Positions 35,132-46,180 of a DNA stretch of 64,000 nucleotides are shown here, in pieces (position 1 is the stretch's first letter; every line of letters begins with the position of its first letter). The position numbers and the translations under genes were made by a program. The notes beneath the pieces were generated by a model. That model saw nothing but the letters and a program-made list of their open reading frames with translations. It did no database searches and had not been told where the DNA came from. The stretch comes from Aphelenchoides besseyi. Taxonomy: Eukaryota > Nematoda > Chromadorea > Rhabditida > Aphelenchoididae. Location of the stretch: assembly GCA_024699855.1 (NCBI GenBank), contig JAMPIQ010000003.1, positions 8,494,001 to 8,558,000 on the forward strand. Reading direction: 5' to 3'.

Positions 35132-35585
35132 GATTGGATTGAACATCGATCCCGATTACAATGGAGTTGCATTTGCGGCTAATGGCGCAAGCAACATTTC
35201 AGCTACTTATTTCAAGAACAATCCAAAAGATGTTGATGTCATGACTCACGAAGGAATGCACATCGTTCAAGCCTACGGTTCAAATGCTCCCGGATGGATG
35301 ACCGAGGGAATCGCCGATTTTGCTCGAAACAAGTTCGGCGTTGCAAATGCAGATGTTGGATGGAAATTGACGCCGCCAACGAGCTCCAACAACTACGACA
35401 AGGGATACGTAGTGACTGCCGCCTTCTTGGTTTGGGTCGAGAAGCAACGTCCCGGAGCCGTCAAACAGTTCGATTCGATTCTCCGCAGCGGCAACTACGC
35501 CAACAACGACACCTGGAAGCAGATCACCGGTCAAACCGTCGAACAACAATGGTCCGCTTACAAGGCCAGCTCCAACAGTGGATGA
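35132..35585 (+). pseudogene. 5'-truncated copy of the BSP metallopeptidase second domain
   Basis: Nearly identical to 53363-53813, the second BSP domain of the gene at 52565, but the copy starts abruptly at TTGGATTGAACATCGATC with unrelated sequence upstream. No signal peptide or first domain is present. It keeps the HExxH zinc motif (MTHEGMHIVQAYG), the GWMTEGIADFARNKFG block, and the original reading frame to its end (FDSILRSGNYANNDTWK...ASSNSG). It thus preserves a C terminus that the long gene has lost. It probably arose with the 1.65-kb segmental duplication and may not be expressed, since promoter and start are missing. Confidence 0.75.
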
Positions 35586-36028
35586 ATACAAATTGTGATG
35601 TATATAACTACCGCTCGAATAAAGTTGTACATTGTTCTGAGATTGGCACTAAGATCTTAATTGAGATATTCGGACGTTGAGCTCAAAACCACATGGTGAA
35701 TGTTAACAATTTTGAGTTACATCCATAGATGCATGAGAAGTGATTTAGTTTTGTTCTTATTCGTTTCAGTAGTGAAAGAAGCAAAGTGAAAGTTGCGAGA
35801 TTCTTCAACCGGAAACTTCAGAGTGCAAACTCGACTCTAGCAAATTGAACTTCGAGGATGATCGCCGAAGAACAAAACTCGTTATTGTTGATATAACTGT
35901 AGAAAAATTCGATTTATTGCCAGATTTCAAGAGAGAAAAAGTTTATTTTGTATAACGATTGAATTAAACAAACAAGCGAAGTAAACGTTTCATTGCCGTA
36001 GGACGATAGGCCACTTGAATGCATATGA

Positions 36029-36333
36029 CTAGTCGCTTTTGGACGATGGTGGAAGCGCTTGTTGTTGTTGAAAGATTGTTGGGTATGAAGCCATTTGTCT
36101 GAGCAAAAGCTCATTTGTCAATGACTCTCGCCCGGCGTTGAATGAACGGACTTCTAAAAATAAAGTAAGTTTAATACAGTTATTGAAACTGACCTTTAGA
36201 CTCCTCGTGGAGTCGTCGATGGTCGACTTCTGCGGGATCAATTTTAATAACCTAAAAATAATTAATACACCTTCAAAATAACACTTACTTTTGTCGCGAG
36301 GTCGTCTTCCGTTTCGTTTCGGCGCTTGGACAT
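36029..36333 (-). CDS. Small MSKR-family protein, copy 1
   Basis: Three exons from the ATG at 36333 (MSKRRNETEDDLATK; then VIKIDPAEVDHRRLHEESK; then EVRSFNAGRESLTNELLLRQ...) with two 37-41 nt introns give about 76 residues, ending PPSSKSD. It is a member of a local three-gene family (others at 46177-46401 and 54268-54574) that shares the MSKR start and a C-terminal Gln/Pro/Ser stretch. A TATA-like TATATAAA is at 36383-36390, and the leader between it and the ATG is almost identical in all copies. The protein is charged and probably disordered; function unknown. Confidence 0.6.
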
Positions 36334-36382
36334 ATCGAGTTCCACTAGATTTTTAGACTTAGTGTCGACCTACTAGATGTGG

Positions 36383-36390
36383 TTTATATA
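36383..36390 (-). promoter_or_regulatory. TATA-like box of MSKR copy 1
   Basis: TATATAAA on the minus strand, about 50 bp before the ATG at 36333. The same arrangement occurs at 46452-46459 and 54623-54630 (TATATAAG). Confidence 0.55.
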
Positions 36391-36621
36391 TTGTTTTGGA
36401 GCTGTCAGTTGAAACGCCCCCCGATCAACTTGATCAATTATTAGGACTGCGAGGCCTGTTCGTTTGAATTTCTAGTAATCGTTTACAAAGATAAAACTGC
36501 GTCACAATGATCTCGCTAATCGGTTACATTGTTGCCGCGAGGTATGCTTCCGACCGTCCAGTTGATTATAGACAGTCGAGTTACACCACAATAGGAATTC
36601 GAAAGTGGAGATCTGTGACGG

Positions 36622-36778
36622 TCAACTGAAAGAATACCCGACGGGAATCTTTTTTCTGTTGTATCCTGCAGCTAATTGCAATTTTTTCAAATTATCGTTT
36701 TCGAATTTCATGGCGTCGATCAACACACTCATGGCGATTTCCATTGAGATACCACTTTGTACATATTCAAACATATTC
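36622..36778 (-). pseudogene. BTB-like exon fragment, copy A
   Basis: From an acceptor-like TTTTTTAAG an exon reads NMFEYVQSGISMEIAMSVLI and then KFENDNLKKLQLAAGYN before a stop at 36622. The pattern (hydrophobic turn, then a helix ending in a basic-Leu motif) resembles the end of BTB/POZ domains. The assignment is weak. The same exon occurs at about 54863-55015 with an extra base that shifts its frame. No other exons of such a gene are visible, so both copies look like duplicated fragments. Confidence 0.4.
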
Positions 36779-36830
36779 TTAAAAAAGAATTAGTGATTGT
36801 AAAAAGCAGTTGATTTAGAAGAAATTGATT

Positions 36831-37040
36831 TCAATTTGGACTCCTCATCTTTCTTCTGCTCATTGTCGTTGTTTCACATTGTTGTGCGACGTTGAGTCGA
36901 TGAATGACGGCGATCATAAAGACCAGTACAATACCGAGAAACAACAACACGAGCCAAACGAGAAGAAAGACCAACAGAAGCGCACCCATGTTAATGAGCG
37001 CCGTCTTCGACGCGTCGATTCGTCGGATTCTTATGAATAA
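36831..37040. other. Ambiguous small ORFs on both strands
   Basis: On the plus strand 36904-37040 encodes a hydrophilic peptide (MNDGDHKDQYNTEKQQHEPN ...). On the minus strand 36989-36831 encodes a 52-residue peptide with a strong hydrophobic stretch (MGALLLVFLLVWLVLLFLGI...), a possible single-pass membrane protein. Hydrophilic and hydrophobic codons mirror each other on opposite strands, so at most one is real and I cannot tell which. Confidence 0.25.
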
Positions 37041-37760
37041 TCGTAAATAGAGTAAGTGAACTGGCGCAAACGCCGAATACTGAGGTTACATATTGGTTTA
37101 TTATGTAGAATCGATCTAATGCTGCTGTTTCGAAACTTTTGGTGGTGATGTTGGCAAACAAATTAAATCCGCAACGAAAGGATGCATTCGTGTCATAGAT
37201 GTCGTAAGATGATTACCGTCCTCAGAGAACACTATTCTCAAAGAAGGAATGTAAAAGTTTTGTTGCTTTATATGCGAGAATTAAAAGCACTTTTGTTTAC
37301 AAGAGGATAAAAAAGAATATTCGATGTCATTTTTATTCATTTCGAATGGTTTTGTAGGTCAACAGAAAATTCAAGCGGTGAGTGTTAATGTAGTCGATTG
37401 AGGCGTGTTGACAAAACCGGAACCGAACGATTGGGTTCTTGTTTTTAAAGTCCCTTATATGATTGTGATAAATGTCCTTTTACTACGAAGACAACCGTAT
37501 TTCTGTAGGCAACTGAACGTTTGAATTAACGTTGCCGTCAAGCGAATAAGTTTTTCTCAAGTGGTAAAGCTTTAGAAATATAAGCGTTTGTGTAGTGAAT
37601 AGAGAAGAAATGTGATTGGATTTGCATAATCACAATGACCCTATTCAAATGCAAAATAATGAAATTGATTGACAATAAGCTCTGCTCCTCTAATCTCAAT
37701 AACAATACGGTTTTTGGAGCATAAAGAAGAAACTCGCTGGTTGTCTTCACTCATTTAGAA
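37041..37760. other. Intergenic, no supported gene
   Basis: About 700 bp of AT-rich sequence upstream of the cystatin gene, with no exon or repeat recognised. Confidence 0.5.
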
Positions 37761-38257
37761 ATGTCCAACGTCATTTTGACCATCTTGCTGGCGTTATCCT
37801 TGGTTTACTGTTCGTTTGCATCGATCGGGAAAAAATGTCCGGGTTGTCTTCCAGAAGTCACTTGTAAACATGATGCGTTAAATTGTGTTGCAAAAATGGG
37901 TGAAAAAGAAGCAAAGGTTAGTAGTTGGAATAAGCCAATGATTAGATAGTTTAGGGTATCACTCAAGAAGCACTCGACGAGTATGGCAAACAGTATCCGG
38001 ATTTTAAATTAACTTTGAAGAAGTACGTGAATGGTCGTAAGCAAGTTGTTGCAGGAATGAGATACTGGTTGGAACTGTCCGTCTTATCGCATCCTAAACA
38101 AGTAAGAAAACAATGTTATAACAGGAACTTCTGTTTTCAGTTGTTCTGTGCACCAACTACCAAACAACTCAATGTAACAGTCTACCAACCGCCCGGAGAA
38201 ACGAAACCAAATTTCAAATATTACGAAGAACCAAACTTCGCCAGATGTCAGCACTAA
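37761..38257 (+). CDS. Cystatin-type cysteine protease inhibitor
   Basis: Cystatins block papain-like cysteine proteases (cathepsins L, B, S); nematode ones act in moulting, digestion and, in parasites, host immunity. A signal peptide (MSNVILTILLALSLVYCSFA) is followed by a Cys-rich exon, then two introns of about 39 nt. The central exon carries the hallmark QxVxG loop as KQVVAGMRYWLELSV. The last exon has LFCAPTTKQLNVTVYQPPGE, where the second hairpin PW of type 2 cystatins is replaced by PPG. About 138 residues. Extra cysteines before the cystatin body (KKCPGCLPEVTC) are unusual. The stop is at 38255-38257. Confidence 0.8.
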
Positions 38258-38473
38258 ACTGATTGATTGTTGAATAAAATTGCAAGCAAATTTAACCACC
38301 ACTTTAACATTCTTTGTGCACGTCAGATCATTTCACTGACCAGAAGAAAAGTTCATTCGTTTAGACCTGATCCATCTTTTTGGGTGAAAACACAAACGAC
38401 GGTTCTGCCGTTGATAAATTACACCTTTTATCGATTAAAAAATGCGACTGCAATGTAAACACCGTCTATCAGA

Positions 38474-40212
38474 ATGACTTTTTTCATTCTTGTTTCGATA
38501 TTGTGTTCGTATTGGCTAAGTAGTTTGCTAATATCAAGACGAAGTGTCTTGACTTTCAATACAACACTCTAAAAGGCTTGTTATGATGAATTTAAACGAC
38601 ATCAGTCAAGCACTTGCCAATTCTACGACTTCAATTGCATATTTCTCGTCTTATGAACCGGATAAACCACCGGAACTCTGGGAAAGTAAACGTGATAACA
38701 GTTATGATTGTTCCAGACGAATTTTAGCTTTAGTCTACGGTCTATTGGCTGTTGGTGTAACAGCAATCGCATCACCTTGTGGCTTTCTTCTAGTTCCCTA
38801 CATGCCAAAACCATTATACGATCGTGTGATGATATTTTTGGTTAATTTGGGTGTTGGTGCTATGAGTGCCTCTTGTTTGTTCATTTTAAGTAAGCAATTA
38901 CATTGACTTATTATTTCATTCGATAGTTCAGTACCTGGAGCATTCAAATTAACCGAAACGTACGGGAATGAGTATCTGGGTAAAAGTTGGTTGATTATCT
39001 CGGCGTTGTATTTGTTCTTCACAGTCGATTGATTCCTTCAAATAACAACGGAAAAAGTTGACAACGTCAGTTGAAGTGAAATGACTAACAAATTTAGAAA
39101 AAATCCCAAAAACATGCAGAGGTCATATTTCCAACTCGAAAAGAAAGAGAAGTACGAGATACAGAAAATGAGACAGCAATTCGAAGTCTTGATTTACGAG
39201 AAGTCGAGGAAGGAAGATCAAATAACGATGTAAGTTTGAACAGAAGTCAAGTTTTGATTCCCAGGTTTAGTTTTTATCGTTCATACAGTTCGCTCAGTCA
39301 CAGCCAAAATCTTCGAATGAACTCGTCAAGCCTCCAGTCAAAAGAAGGCGTTTCAGTCTCGATGCTCAAGATTGTTATTCCGATGCAAAAGTAATTCATT
39401 GAACCAAATGTGATGAGTACAATCTTTGATGTCGTTCAGTTTACGGATTTCCAATTTTTTAACGAGCAAAAGATTTATCGGCCCTCAAATTGGATTCATT
39501 TATCACAATCGCTGATCAAGACTCCTGAATCCCATTTTTCAGTTAAGTTACAAGATCAAAAACGAACTCAAATGGCAAGTATTGCATAGTGAGTTGAAAA
39601 AAGCAAAAACAAACGGCAAATAATTCAGCATTATTGTTTTCGGCTCTTCAATCAACAATTTTGTTGACGGATTGAATCTAGGTGCGGCATATTCGAGTTC
39701 GTTGTTACGTGGATTTGCCATCAGGTCATCTGATAAATTCGTCAGCCGATTCAATTTGTTTTAGCATGTCAGCTACCACACAACAGTTTCCCAGCGAAAT
39801 AGGTATCTGCTTTTGCTCCTTGATGAGCCGATTATAAGTTTAGGTACACTCGCAATTCTGGTGAATAGTAAATTGACCGTTCGACGAGCGTTGCTCTTAA
39901 ACTGCTTTGCTAGTACCTTGACTTTCGTGGGATTTTGTTTAAGTGTTGCGATGGATTCAATCTTAATCGACAACATTTACGAATCCTATATATTTAGCTT
40001 CAGTGCAGGTATGTATTTGTACGTTGTTCTAAGCTCTTTAGTACGTAGAATTCATCACAATTTCTTTGACAAGTGTTTAGATTCCGGAAATTCGAGAACA
40101 ATTCTCCAATTTGGTTCGTAAAGCTTCGACTTATGAGATCGCATTTACGACTGCTCTTCAAGCGCTTGGGATTTTCAGTGGCTTGAATTTGATATTCGGG
40201 ATGAACAAATAA
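38474..40212 (+). CDS. ZIP-family (SLC39) protein lacking metal-site histidines
   Basis: ZIP proteins move Zn2+, Fe2+ or Mn2+ into the cytosol. My model starts at 38474 with MTFFILVSILC, then splices to LVMMNLNDISQ; an alternative start is 38583. Membrane segments follow in ZIP order: GLLAVGVTAIASPCGFLLVP, a segment ending CLFILIPGAFKLTE (family IPEAF), and a charged cytosolic loop. TM4 reads INNFVDGLNLGAAYSSSLLRG (family HNFxDGxAIG) and TM5 MSATTQQFPSEIGTLAILV (family HExPHExGD). The end is FSFSAGMYLYVVLSSLIPEI and LGIFSGLNLIFG. The fold is clear, but the conserved TM4 and TM5 histidines are replaced (HN to NN, HExPHE to TQQFPSE). Eight or so short introns are in phase. It may have lost transport or become regulatory. 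Confidence 0.72.
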
Positions 40213-40519
40213 ACATTGGCGTCTTAAAAAGGCGAAAAGATCAACCCCGTTGGGTTTATTGACATGAATTCAAAATTGAAAGATCATCGATTGTTGTTGT
40301 AGACGGAAAATAAACGCAATTTCCGTGTCCTCAATGAAATTAAGGTTAGACGGCATCTTGGAGTTATCAGTGAACACGTTTTGTTGGAATCACGAAGAAA
40401 TAAATTGGTTCTTAAGATAAGCAGTCCGACGAATTGGATGATTGAACTTTCACGTAAACATTGGCAAATCGTAGATCATTTCTGGTTGTCAGAGGAACAC
40501 AAAAACGCTTGTCCTTAAA

Positions 40520-43500
40520 ATGATTATGTCCAAGTTTATGCTTTTCGTTATTCTTTTGTCTCTCGATGTATATTTGAAAGTTGCTGGAGATCGTTTCGAT
40601 AACCGTGTCGATTGTGGACCTGATCCTAATGTCACAGAAGACACGTGTAGAAGTCGCGGTTGCATTTGGTCCGCAACTTCAACATCTGTGAGTTCATTCT
40701 CAGTTCTGAAGATGATCGTGTTGCAGTCCGAGCAAAGAGTTCCACAGTGTTACTTTCCAACTGAAACCGGGTATTTTGTGTTTGATGATAACAAGTGGAG
40801 TAAATCGCCAAGTTCTCCACCAAATCCGTTTGGAAACGAAGCAAAAAAAATCGAATTCAAAAAATTTTTGTTAGGTTCGGCTGTTCGAATCGTGATTGGA
40901 ACCGATGATAGGTAAGGAAATTAGTGTGTTCTTAGTGCTGTTGCAGTTTTGTGCCAAATGTCGATCTTAATTATGATGCGTCTATTCAATCATCAGAGCA
41001 ATTGATAGTTAATATAAAGAACGGAACTGTTGCATCGTTCACAGTTGAGCGAAAAGAGTCGAACGTTACAATCTGGGATACAAGCATAGGTTTGTTGAAT
41101 GTCTCTGTAGTTTCAATGGTTTTGAGCATTGAAGGAGGACTGTTGTTTGGGGATAATTACATTCAGATAGCCACGTATTTGCCAACAGACAAAATCTTTG
41201 GTTTTGGTGAGAATATCCATCAGACTATAAAGGTAATCAACTTGTTGTCATAAGCCATCTTTCTTATTAGCACGACTTCTCGCGCTACAAAACTTGGCCG
41301 TTTTTTTCTCGAGATCGAGGTCCGGATTCGAAAGATGAAAATTACAACAATCTCTACGGTAACCCAATATTCAACCTTTTTATTCGATATACTTTAGGAG
41401 TTCACAACTTTTACATTGGAATCGAAGACGACGGAAAAGCTCACGGTGTCTTTTTGTTGAATTCAAATGCTCAAGAAATAACCACTGGACAAGGTCCCAT
41501 GTTAACTTATCGATCAATTGGTGGTCGTTTCGACTTCTTCTTTTTGCCCGGTCCAACACCAAACGATGTCGTTCGACAGTATCAACAGATCGTAGGACGA
41601 CCGTATCTTCCAGCTTATTGGGCTTTGGGTTATCAAGTGAGTTCTCGAATACAACTGTTCGCTATGTGTTCTTGTAGTTCTGTCGCTACGGTTACACGGG
41701 CCTCGATGAAGTCAAAGCGACAATTAAACGCATTCAAGCAGCTCAAATTCCAATTGATGTTGTGTACGCCGATATCGATTATGCAAGTCGTTGAAATAAT
41801 GATTATCTGCAGAAATGCGTAACAAAAATGAGCAAAAAGTTGGCAATTTTAAATGAAAAATTTCGATACGCTTTTTCGCAATTTGCTCGTTTCATTCTGT
41901 CGTCACGCATTTCAACAAACAATCATTATCTTGATGTTTTATATGGAACGCTATAAAGACTTCACGACCGACTCGAAGAATTGGTCTGGATTTGCTGATT
42001 ACGCGAACGAGTTACACAAAAACGACATGAAATTGACGTTGATCTTCGATCCGGCAGTTGAAGTGGACTACGAGACGTTTCAACGAGCTTTGGATCAAGT
42101 CAGTTTAACATTCATCTCTCATTTTATCGTTTGTTTTCGAAAGCGAATTTTGTCAGTTGGCCACGAGCCGATTTGGTTGACCATGAGATTCAAGATCGAT
42201 ATCCGATGGCCAAAGACACCCTCTATATGTTGGCCGTTGTGTGGCCGGACAATCACGTCGCTTTTCCTGGTTAGTTATAAGATTTACAACAAGGTACTGG
42301 GCATTCATTTAGATTTCTACGATGACACTTTGGCAACAGAGAACTGGTGGGTCAAGGAGTTTGTTGATTACCATAAGAAGGTTGACATTATCGTATCTAA
42401 TATCTTGCTAAGATATGTTTTTAGATGCCCTTTGATGGGGTGTGGATCGACATGAATGAACCAAGTTCATTCGGAACTAACGAAAAGAATCCCTGGTACT
42501 TTAACAGGTCTGTTAACACGCTCGTGTTTAATACAAGTTGCCTTTAGTTCTGATCATCCGAGTATCAAACCACTCAATTGTCCAGTCACCGGTGACTATA
42601 AGAACCTCGAATACCCGCCGTATCGTACGTGGAGTTCTTACACGTAACCCATTGATTGTATACCTGCAACCATTTTGTTTAGTTACGATGATGCACCGCT
42701 ATCACAAGATACTCTCTGTATGATAGGAACCGTAAATCGAGGGAAACAAACGATGTTCAACACAAAATCGCTGTACGGTTTGATGGAAACCATTTCAACC
42801 GCAAAAGCGATGAAGAAATCGATTGGTAAACGCGGTCAACTGATTTCTCGATCCACTTTTCCATCTTCTGGAAAATACGCTGGTCATTGGTTGGGAGACA
42901 ATACGGCGAGATGGGAAGATCTACGAACTACGATCATTGGAGTTCAAGAGTTTAACATTTTTGGCGTTCCACACGTGGGTTCGGACGTGTGTGGGTTTAT
43001 GCTCAATTCCTACGAAGAGCTGTGCCTTCGATGGCAACAATTGGGAGCTTATCATTCTTTCTTTCGGTATAAACAACAAATAGAAAAGGTTACGTGTAGT
43101 TTTTAGAAACCACAATTCACTTGGTGCCAAACCACAAGATCCGCCTCAATGGCCATCTGTTGCTCAAACAACTCGAACTGCAAATTTGTGGCGTTACAGA
43201 CATTTACCGTATTTGTACAGGTATATTGGGCATTCAATTCAACTCCATGTGTTTACGTTTAGTTTGCATTTTGCTGCTTCAAAAGACGGAGGTTCGGTAA
43301 TTCGACCCGTGGCTTTTGAGTTCCCGCGCGATCTCAAAACTTTCAGTTTGGGTTATCAGTTCATGTGGGGGCCGGCAGTCATTGTGGTTCCTGTTACATC
43401 GGACGTAAGAGTGACATGAGAATATATTTCTAACATCAACTTTAGGGAGTAGACACAGTTGACGGCTATCTGCCGGAAGATGCCGAATGGTTTTATTTCT

Positions 43501-44153
43501 ACTCGAATTATTACGGCTCTCGAGCAGACCCAGGCGATGGAACTTTTCCAGCTCCACGGAACAGCAGTTCTCCAGCCTTTGTTCGTGGTGGTTATGTGAT
43601 TCCACGACAAGTGCCGACGCTAACTACTACAGCTTCACGTCGTAATCACTTCCAACTTTTAGTTACGTGCAGTGAGTTTATCTTAAATTGATAGTATGAG
43701 AGTTAATTGTATTATAGACAAGCAAATAGCACCGGTCAAATCAGCTGTTGGCATTTTTTATTTGGACGATGGGGAATCGTGGGTTGATGATCTAGCAACC
43801 TCCGATTTTTATCAGTTCAACTACAACTTCACATACGATTCAAACCAAGCAATGTTGGAAATTGCAATGGTCAAGAAACCAAAGGTAAAGTTCTTGCTTG
43901 TCTTGTAACTTCATTTCGTTTACAGAACAAACTCACATTGCCTCCAATCGAAGAAATTGAGGTCTTTGGTTATACGAGTTTTCCGCTTGTAAAAAGCGTT
44001 CAAGTTAACGGAAAATCAGCTCAACTCTCAACCACAGAGTCGTCTTATAGCGGAATCACCAAAGTTCTTCGTTTACGCAAATCAGCCGGTGGTTTCATTC
44101 AATTGAACGATCATTTTGAAAAGTGGACAGTTACATGGACGAATACTTCTTAA
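40520..44153 (+). CDS. GH31 alpha-glucosidase with trefoil domain
   Basis: GH31 enzymes of the maltase-glucoamylase/acid alpha-glucosidase type release glucose from alpha-1,4/1,6 glucans; this one is secreted or lysosomal. A signal peptide (MSKFMLFVILLSLDVYLKV) precedes a P-type trefoil (RVDCGPDPNVTEDTCRSRGC ... VPQCYFP). The N-terminal beta-sandwich contains DKIFGFGEN, and the barrel has RPYLPAYWALGYQ and PIDVVYADIDY. The nucleophile Asp is in DGVWIDMNEPSSFG (about 42440) and the acid/base Asp in GHWLGDNTARWEDL (about 42900). C-terminal sandwiches end WTVTWTNTS. About 880 residues in many exons with 38-50 nt introns. One join is abnormal: at 41782 the conserved DIDY is separated from MERYKDF (41943) by about 160 bp with no usable acceptor (see the inserted element). 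If not spliced, the protein is truncated. Confidence 0.85.
41782..41942. mobile_element. Small palindromic insertion in the GH31 coding sequence
   Basis: The segment lies between GAT TAT and ATG GAA codons that are adjacent in the family motif DIDYMxRYxDF. It is an imperfect inverted repeat: AATAATGATTATCTGCAGAA with ATGCGTAAC near the left matches the reverse complement of the right part (GATAATGATTGTTTGTTGAA with ATGCGTGAC). A possible TTAT target duplication occurs on both sides. It begins GCAAGT, a GC-type donor, but no AG lies just before 41943. Read through, it gives an in-frame TGA within four codons. Confidence 0.55.
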
Positions 44154-44421
44154 TAAAAACGTGGACTCAATAGGAATCAAATGTATCGTAGACAATTTAA
44201 ACAAGTTAAATTAATCGTTGGGATCAAAATCGCAAACAAAAAGATTGTAGCTGTGACTTCGTCTGTCTATTGATCATGTTCTTTAAATGTATTTTGCACT
44301 TGAACAGCGTAGATATAAAGTTGTACTTAGCGAGAATTAACGAAATCACTTTCCTTTACACCTTTACATCCTTACAGCAGTCTTCTTAGCTGAGCTTAAA
44401 CGAATTACAAACCCGAAAAGA

Positions 44422-45597
44422 ATGAGTAGTGGGCCTACAAACGTTCCAATCCAAGAAGCCAAAATCTTAACCACAGATTATTTTTTCAAAATTAACGACT
44501 ACTTCGCATGGACGTCTGGATTCCTGCTCAACTTCTTACTTTTGTTTATGATTGTTTTCTATTCGCCGATGTTAATTAGACCATATCGTAAGATTCTTTT
44601 AATTTCAACGCTTCTTAACACGTATTGTTTACTTGTGAATGTCTGGTGTCAGAATGTAAGTCATGATTTTAGTTGGTTCAATTAAGATTTAGATTAAACG
44701 AATCTACAACGGAGTCTATTTGTTCGTTTTTGTTGGGCCCGCAGCAAATATGCCGACTTTCGTTCAGTGGTTTTCTTTGTCTTTGCATTTCTCTAGTCCG
44801 CCATCAGTATTTTTAAGTTTGCTATTGGAGAATTGCTTCAGGATTTACATTGCTAAGAAGTTGGTTTTGAATAATTATAAACAAAAACCTCTTTTTGCAG
44901 CCAATGTGCTCCTTCAGACAAACATCTCTACTACGGCATTGCATTTATCATGAGTCTACTCGTTGTAATAGGGTTATTCACGATTTACGATTATATCTTC
45001 TACATCAACTCATCAATTGACTATCACAAAATGTGGTTTGTTGATTCTCCCGATGTGCAACTCATGGTCAGCGATATTAAGGTAAGTCCTGTTTCACCGA
45101 TGCTATCTAATAATCTTTAGCGAAACAAAATAGCCGCTATTAGCCTCGGCTACCGAAGACTTGTAACTTTTGGACCATTCCTTTTTATTTTTGCTATTTC
45201 CATTGCTTCAATGCAATTGATGAAACGTCAATCTAAGTCTCTGAGCGTCAAATCGAAACATCTGTTAAATCAATACGCAAGTACACTTCTCTGCAAAGTA
45301 ACTTGTAAGAAAAATGTTTTTATTAGTGGTTTTTAGACCGCGATTCCAACATTCTGTTATTTACTACCAATGGTTATCTTGACATTCTTAGTGTTCTTAC
45401 AAGATGAATATTTGTGGCTTGGTAAGCTAACGGAAGTGATGATCGTTTGGTCGGGAACTCTAAACGCCTTGAGTTCGTTAATTTTTATTAAGTGCTACAG
45501 ACAAGCTTTGCTTACCGGGTTGAAACATTTTCTAAACATTTTCGGTCTGAAAACTACAAAAAATCGAACGTCCAGCGTGGTTAGTCACGTTGTTTGA
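44422..45597 (+). CDS. 7TM chemoreceptor, nematode Str/Srd-like
   Basis: Third serpentine receptor in the window. The ATG at 44422 opens MSSGPTNVPIQEAKILTTDY, then TM1 (FAWTSGFLLNFLLLFMIVFY) and a PYRKILLISTLLNTY second helix. Introns at about 44655-44693, 44860-44900, 45080-45120 and 45297-45341 join about 330 residues in frame. The exon junction giving AKNQCAPSDKHLYYGIAF restores a conserved extracellular Cys region. The last helix and tail read LSSLIFIKCYRQALLTG, with the CYR/DYR motif typical of Str/Srd-type receptors. Expected to act in chemosensory neurons. It is closer in layout to the Str/Srd group than the receptors at 15163 and 21187. Confidence 0.75.
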
Positions 45598-45751
45598 GAC
45601 ATTTGTCTACATGAATCAACGCTGTTTATAATTTATTTGCAAGCTATAAAGAGAACGATATGTATGCTAGTTGTATAAGAATAGTTAAGTTAATTTGGTA
45701 GATTGATGAGAACACCTTAAGCCGATGTGCAGTTTTACAGTAAACATTTTA

Positions 45752-46180
45752 TTAAACAAAACCGAATAACTTCGAATTTATTAAAATGGCCGGAACTGTA
45801 AAGTGCTCTTCAACTTGCTTTAGAATTAACGGTAGAATTGCGGGTTGAAGTGTTGGATAGCAAAGTTCAAATGGTACTTTGATCGCGTTCTCAACTGCCA
45901 AATTATTGTTGATTATCTTTGCGGTTAAAAGCTTCATTGGACCATAAACTTTTGGTAATAACAAGAACGAATAGTGCGTTTTCGTACTGTCTTCAAACGT
46001 GTACCACTTGTTGAAAGCCCCAAGTTGAACCATACTTTTGAACTCCAGAGTACAGTGGTCAAAATCTAATTTACCGTAGAACGCTGTTACTGGTACTTGA
46101 TCATCGGTTTTCATCATCTTAGAAAATTTATGCACATAATAACCACACACAGTCTTGGTTTGACTCCTCAATGGATTCAC
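45752..46180 (-). CDS. Hypothetical terminal exon or small gene beside MSKR copy 2
   Basis: A 142-codon frame with coding-like composition ends at a stop at 45752. Just beyond it is AATAAA (about 45748 on the minus strand). Its first 30 codons derive from a second, degraded copy of the MSKR exon 1 region (GAGGAGTC then GTGTGTGG...TATGTGCATAA, also present at 46300-46380), so the true start may be elsewhere, for example MMKTDDQVPVTAFYGKLDF after an acceptor-like TTTCTAAG. The body (YTFEDSTKTHYSFLLLPKVY, LPLILKQVEEHFTVPAILIN) matches nothing I know. Possibly the 3' part of a gene driven by the MSKR promoter. Confidence 0.45.
   Translation of the reverse strand: MNPLRSQTKTVCGYYVHKFSKMMKTDDQVPVTAFYGKLDFDHCTLEFKSMVQLGAFNKWYTFEDSTKTHYSFLLLPKVYGPMKLLTAKIINNNLAVENAIKVPFELCYPTLQPAILPLILKQVEEHFTVPAILINSKLFGFV

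Larger units (their letters stand above)
35132..36780 (+). repeat. Segmental duplication, copy A
   Basis: About 1.65 kb colinear with 53363-55015. It includes the BSP domain 2, its 3' UTR, the convergent small MSKR gene with promoter, and a BTB-like exon further out. The first 700 bp (to about 35900) are nearly identical and the middle (36000-36350) is more diverged. A partner at 46150-46700 shares only the MSKR gene and its upstream part. Confidence 0.85.

Noticed and set aside
40632..40844. Minus-strand ORF over the trefoil region of the GH31 gene
   Set aside because: Shadow frame; the plus strand carries the signal peptide and trefoil Cys pattern.
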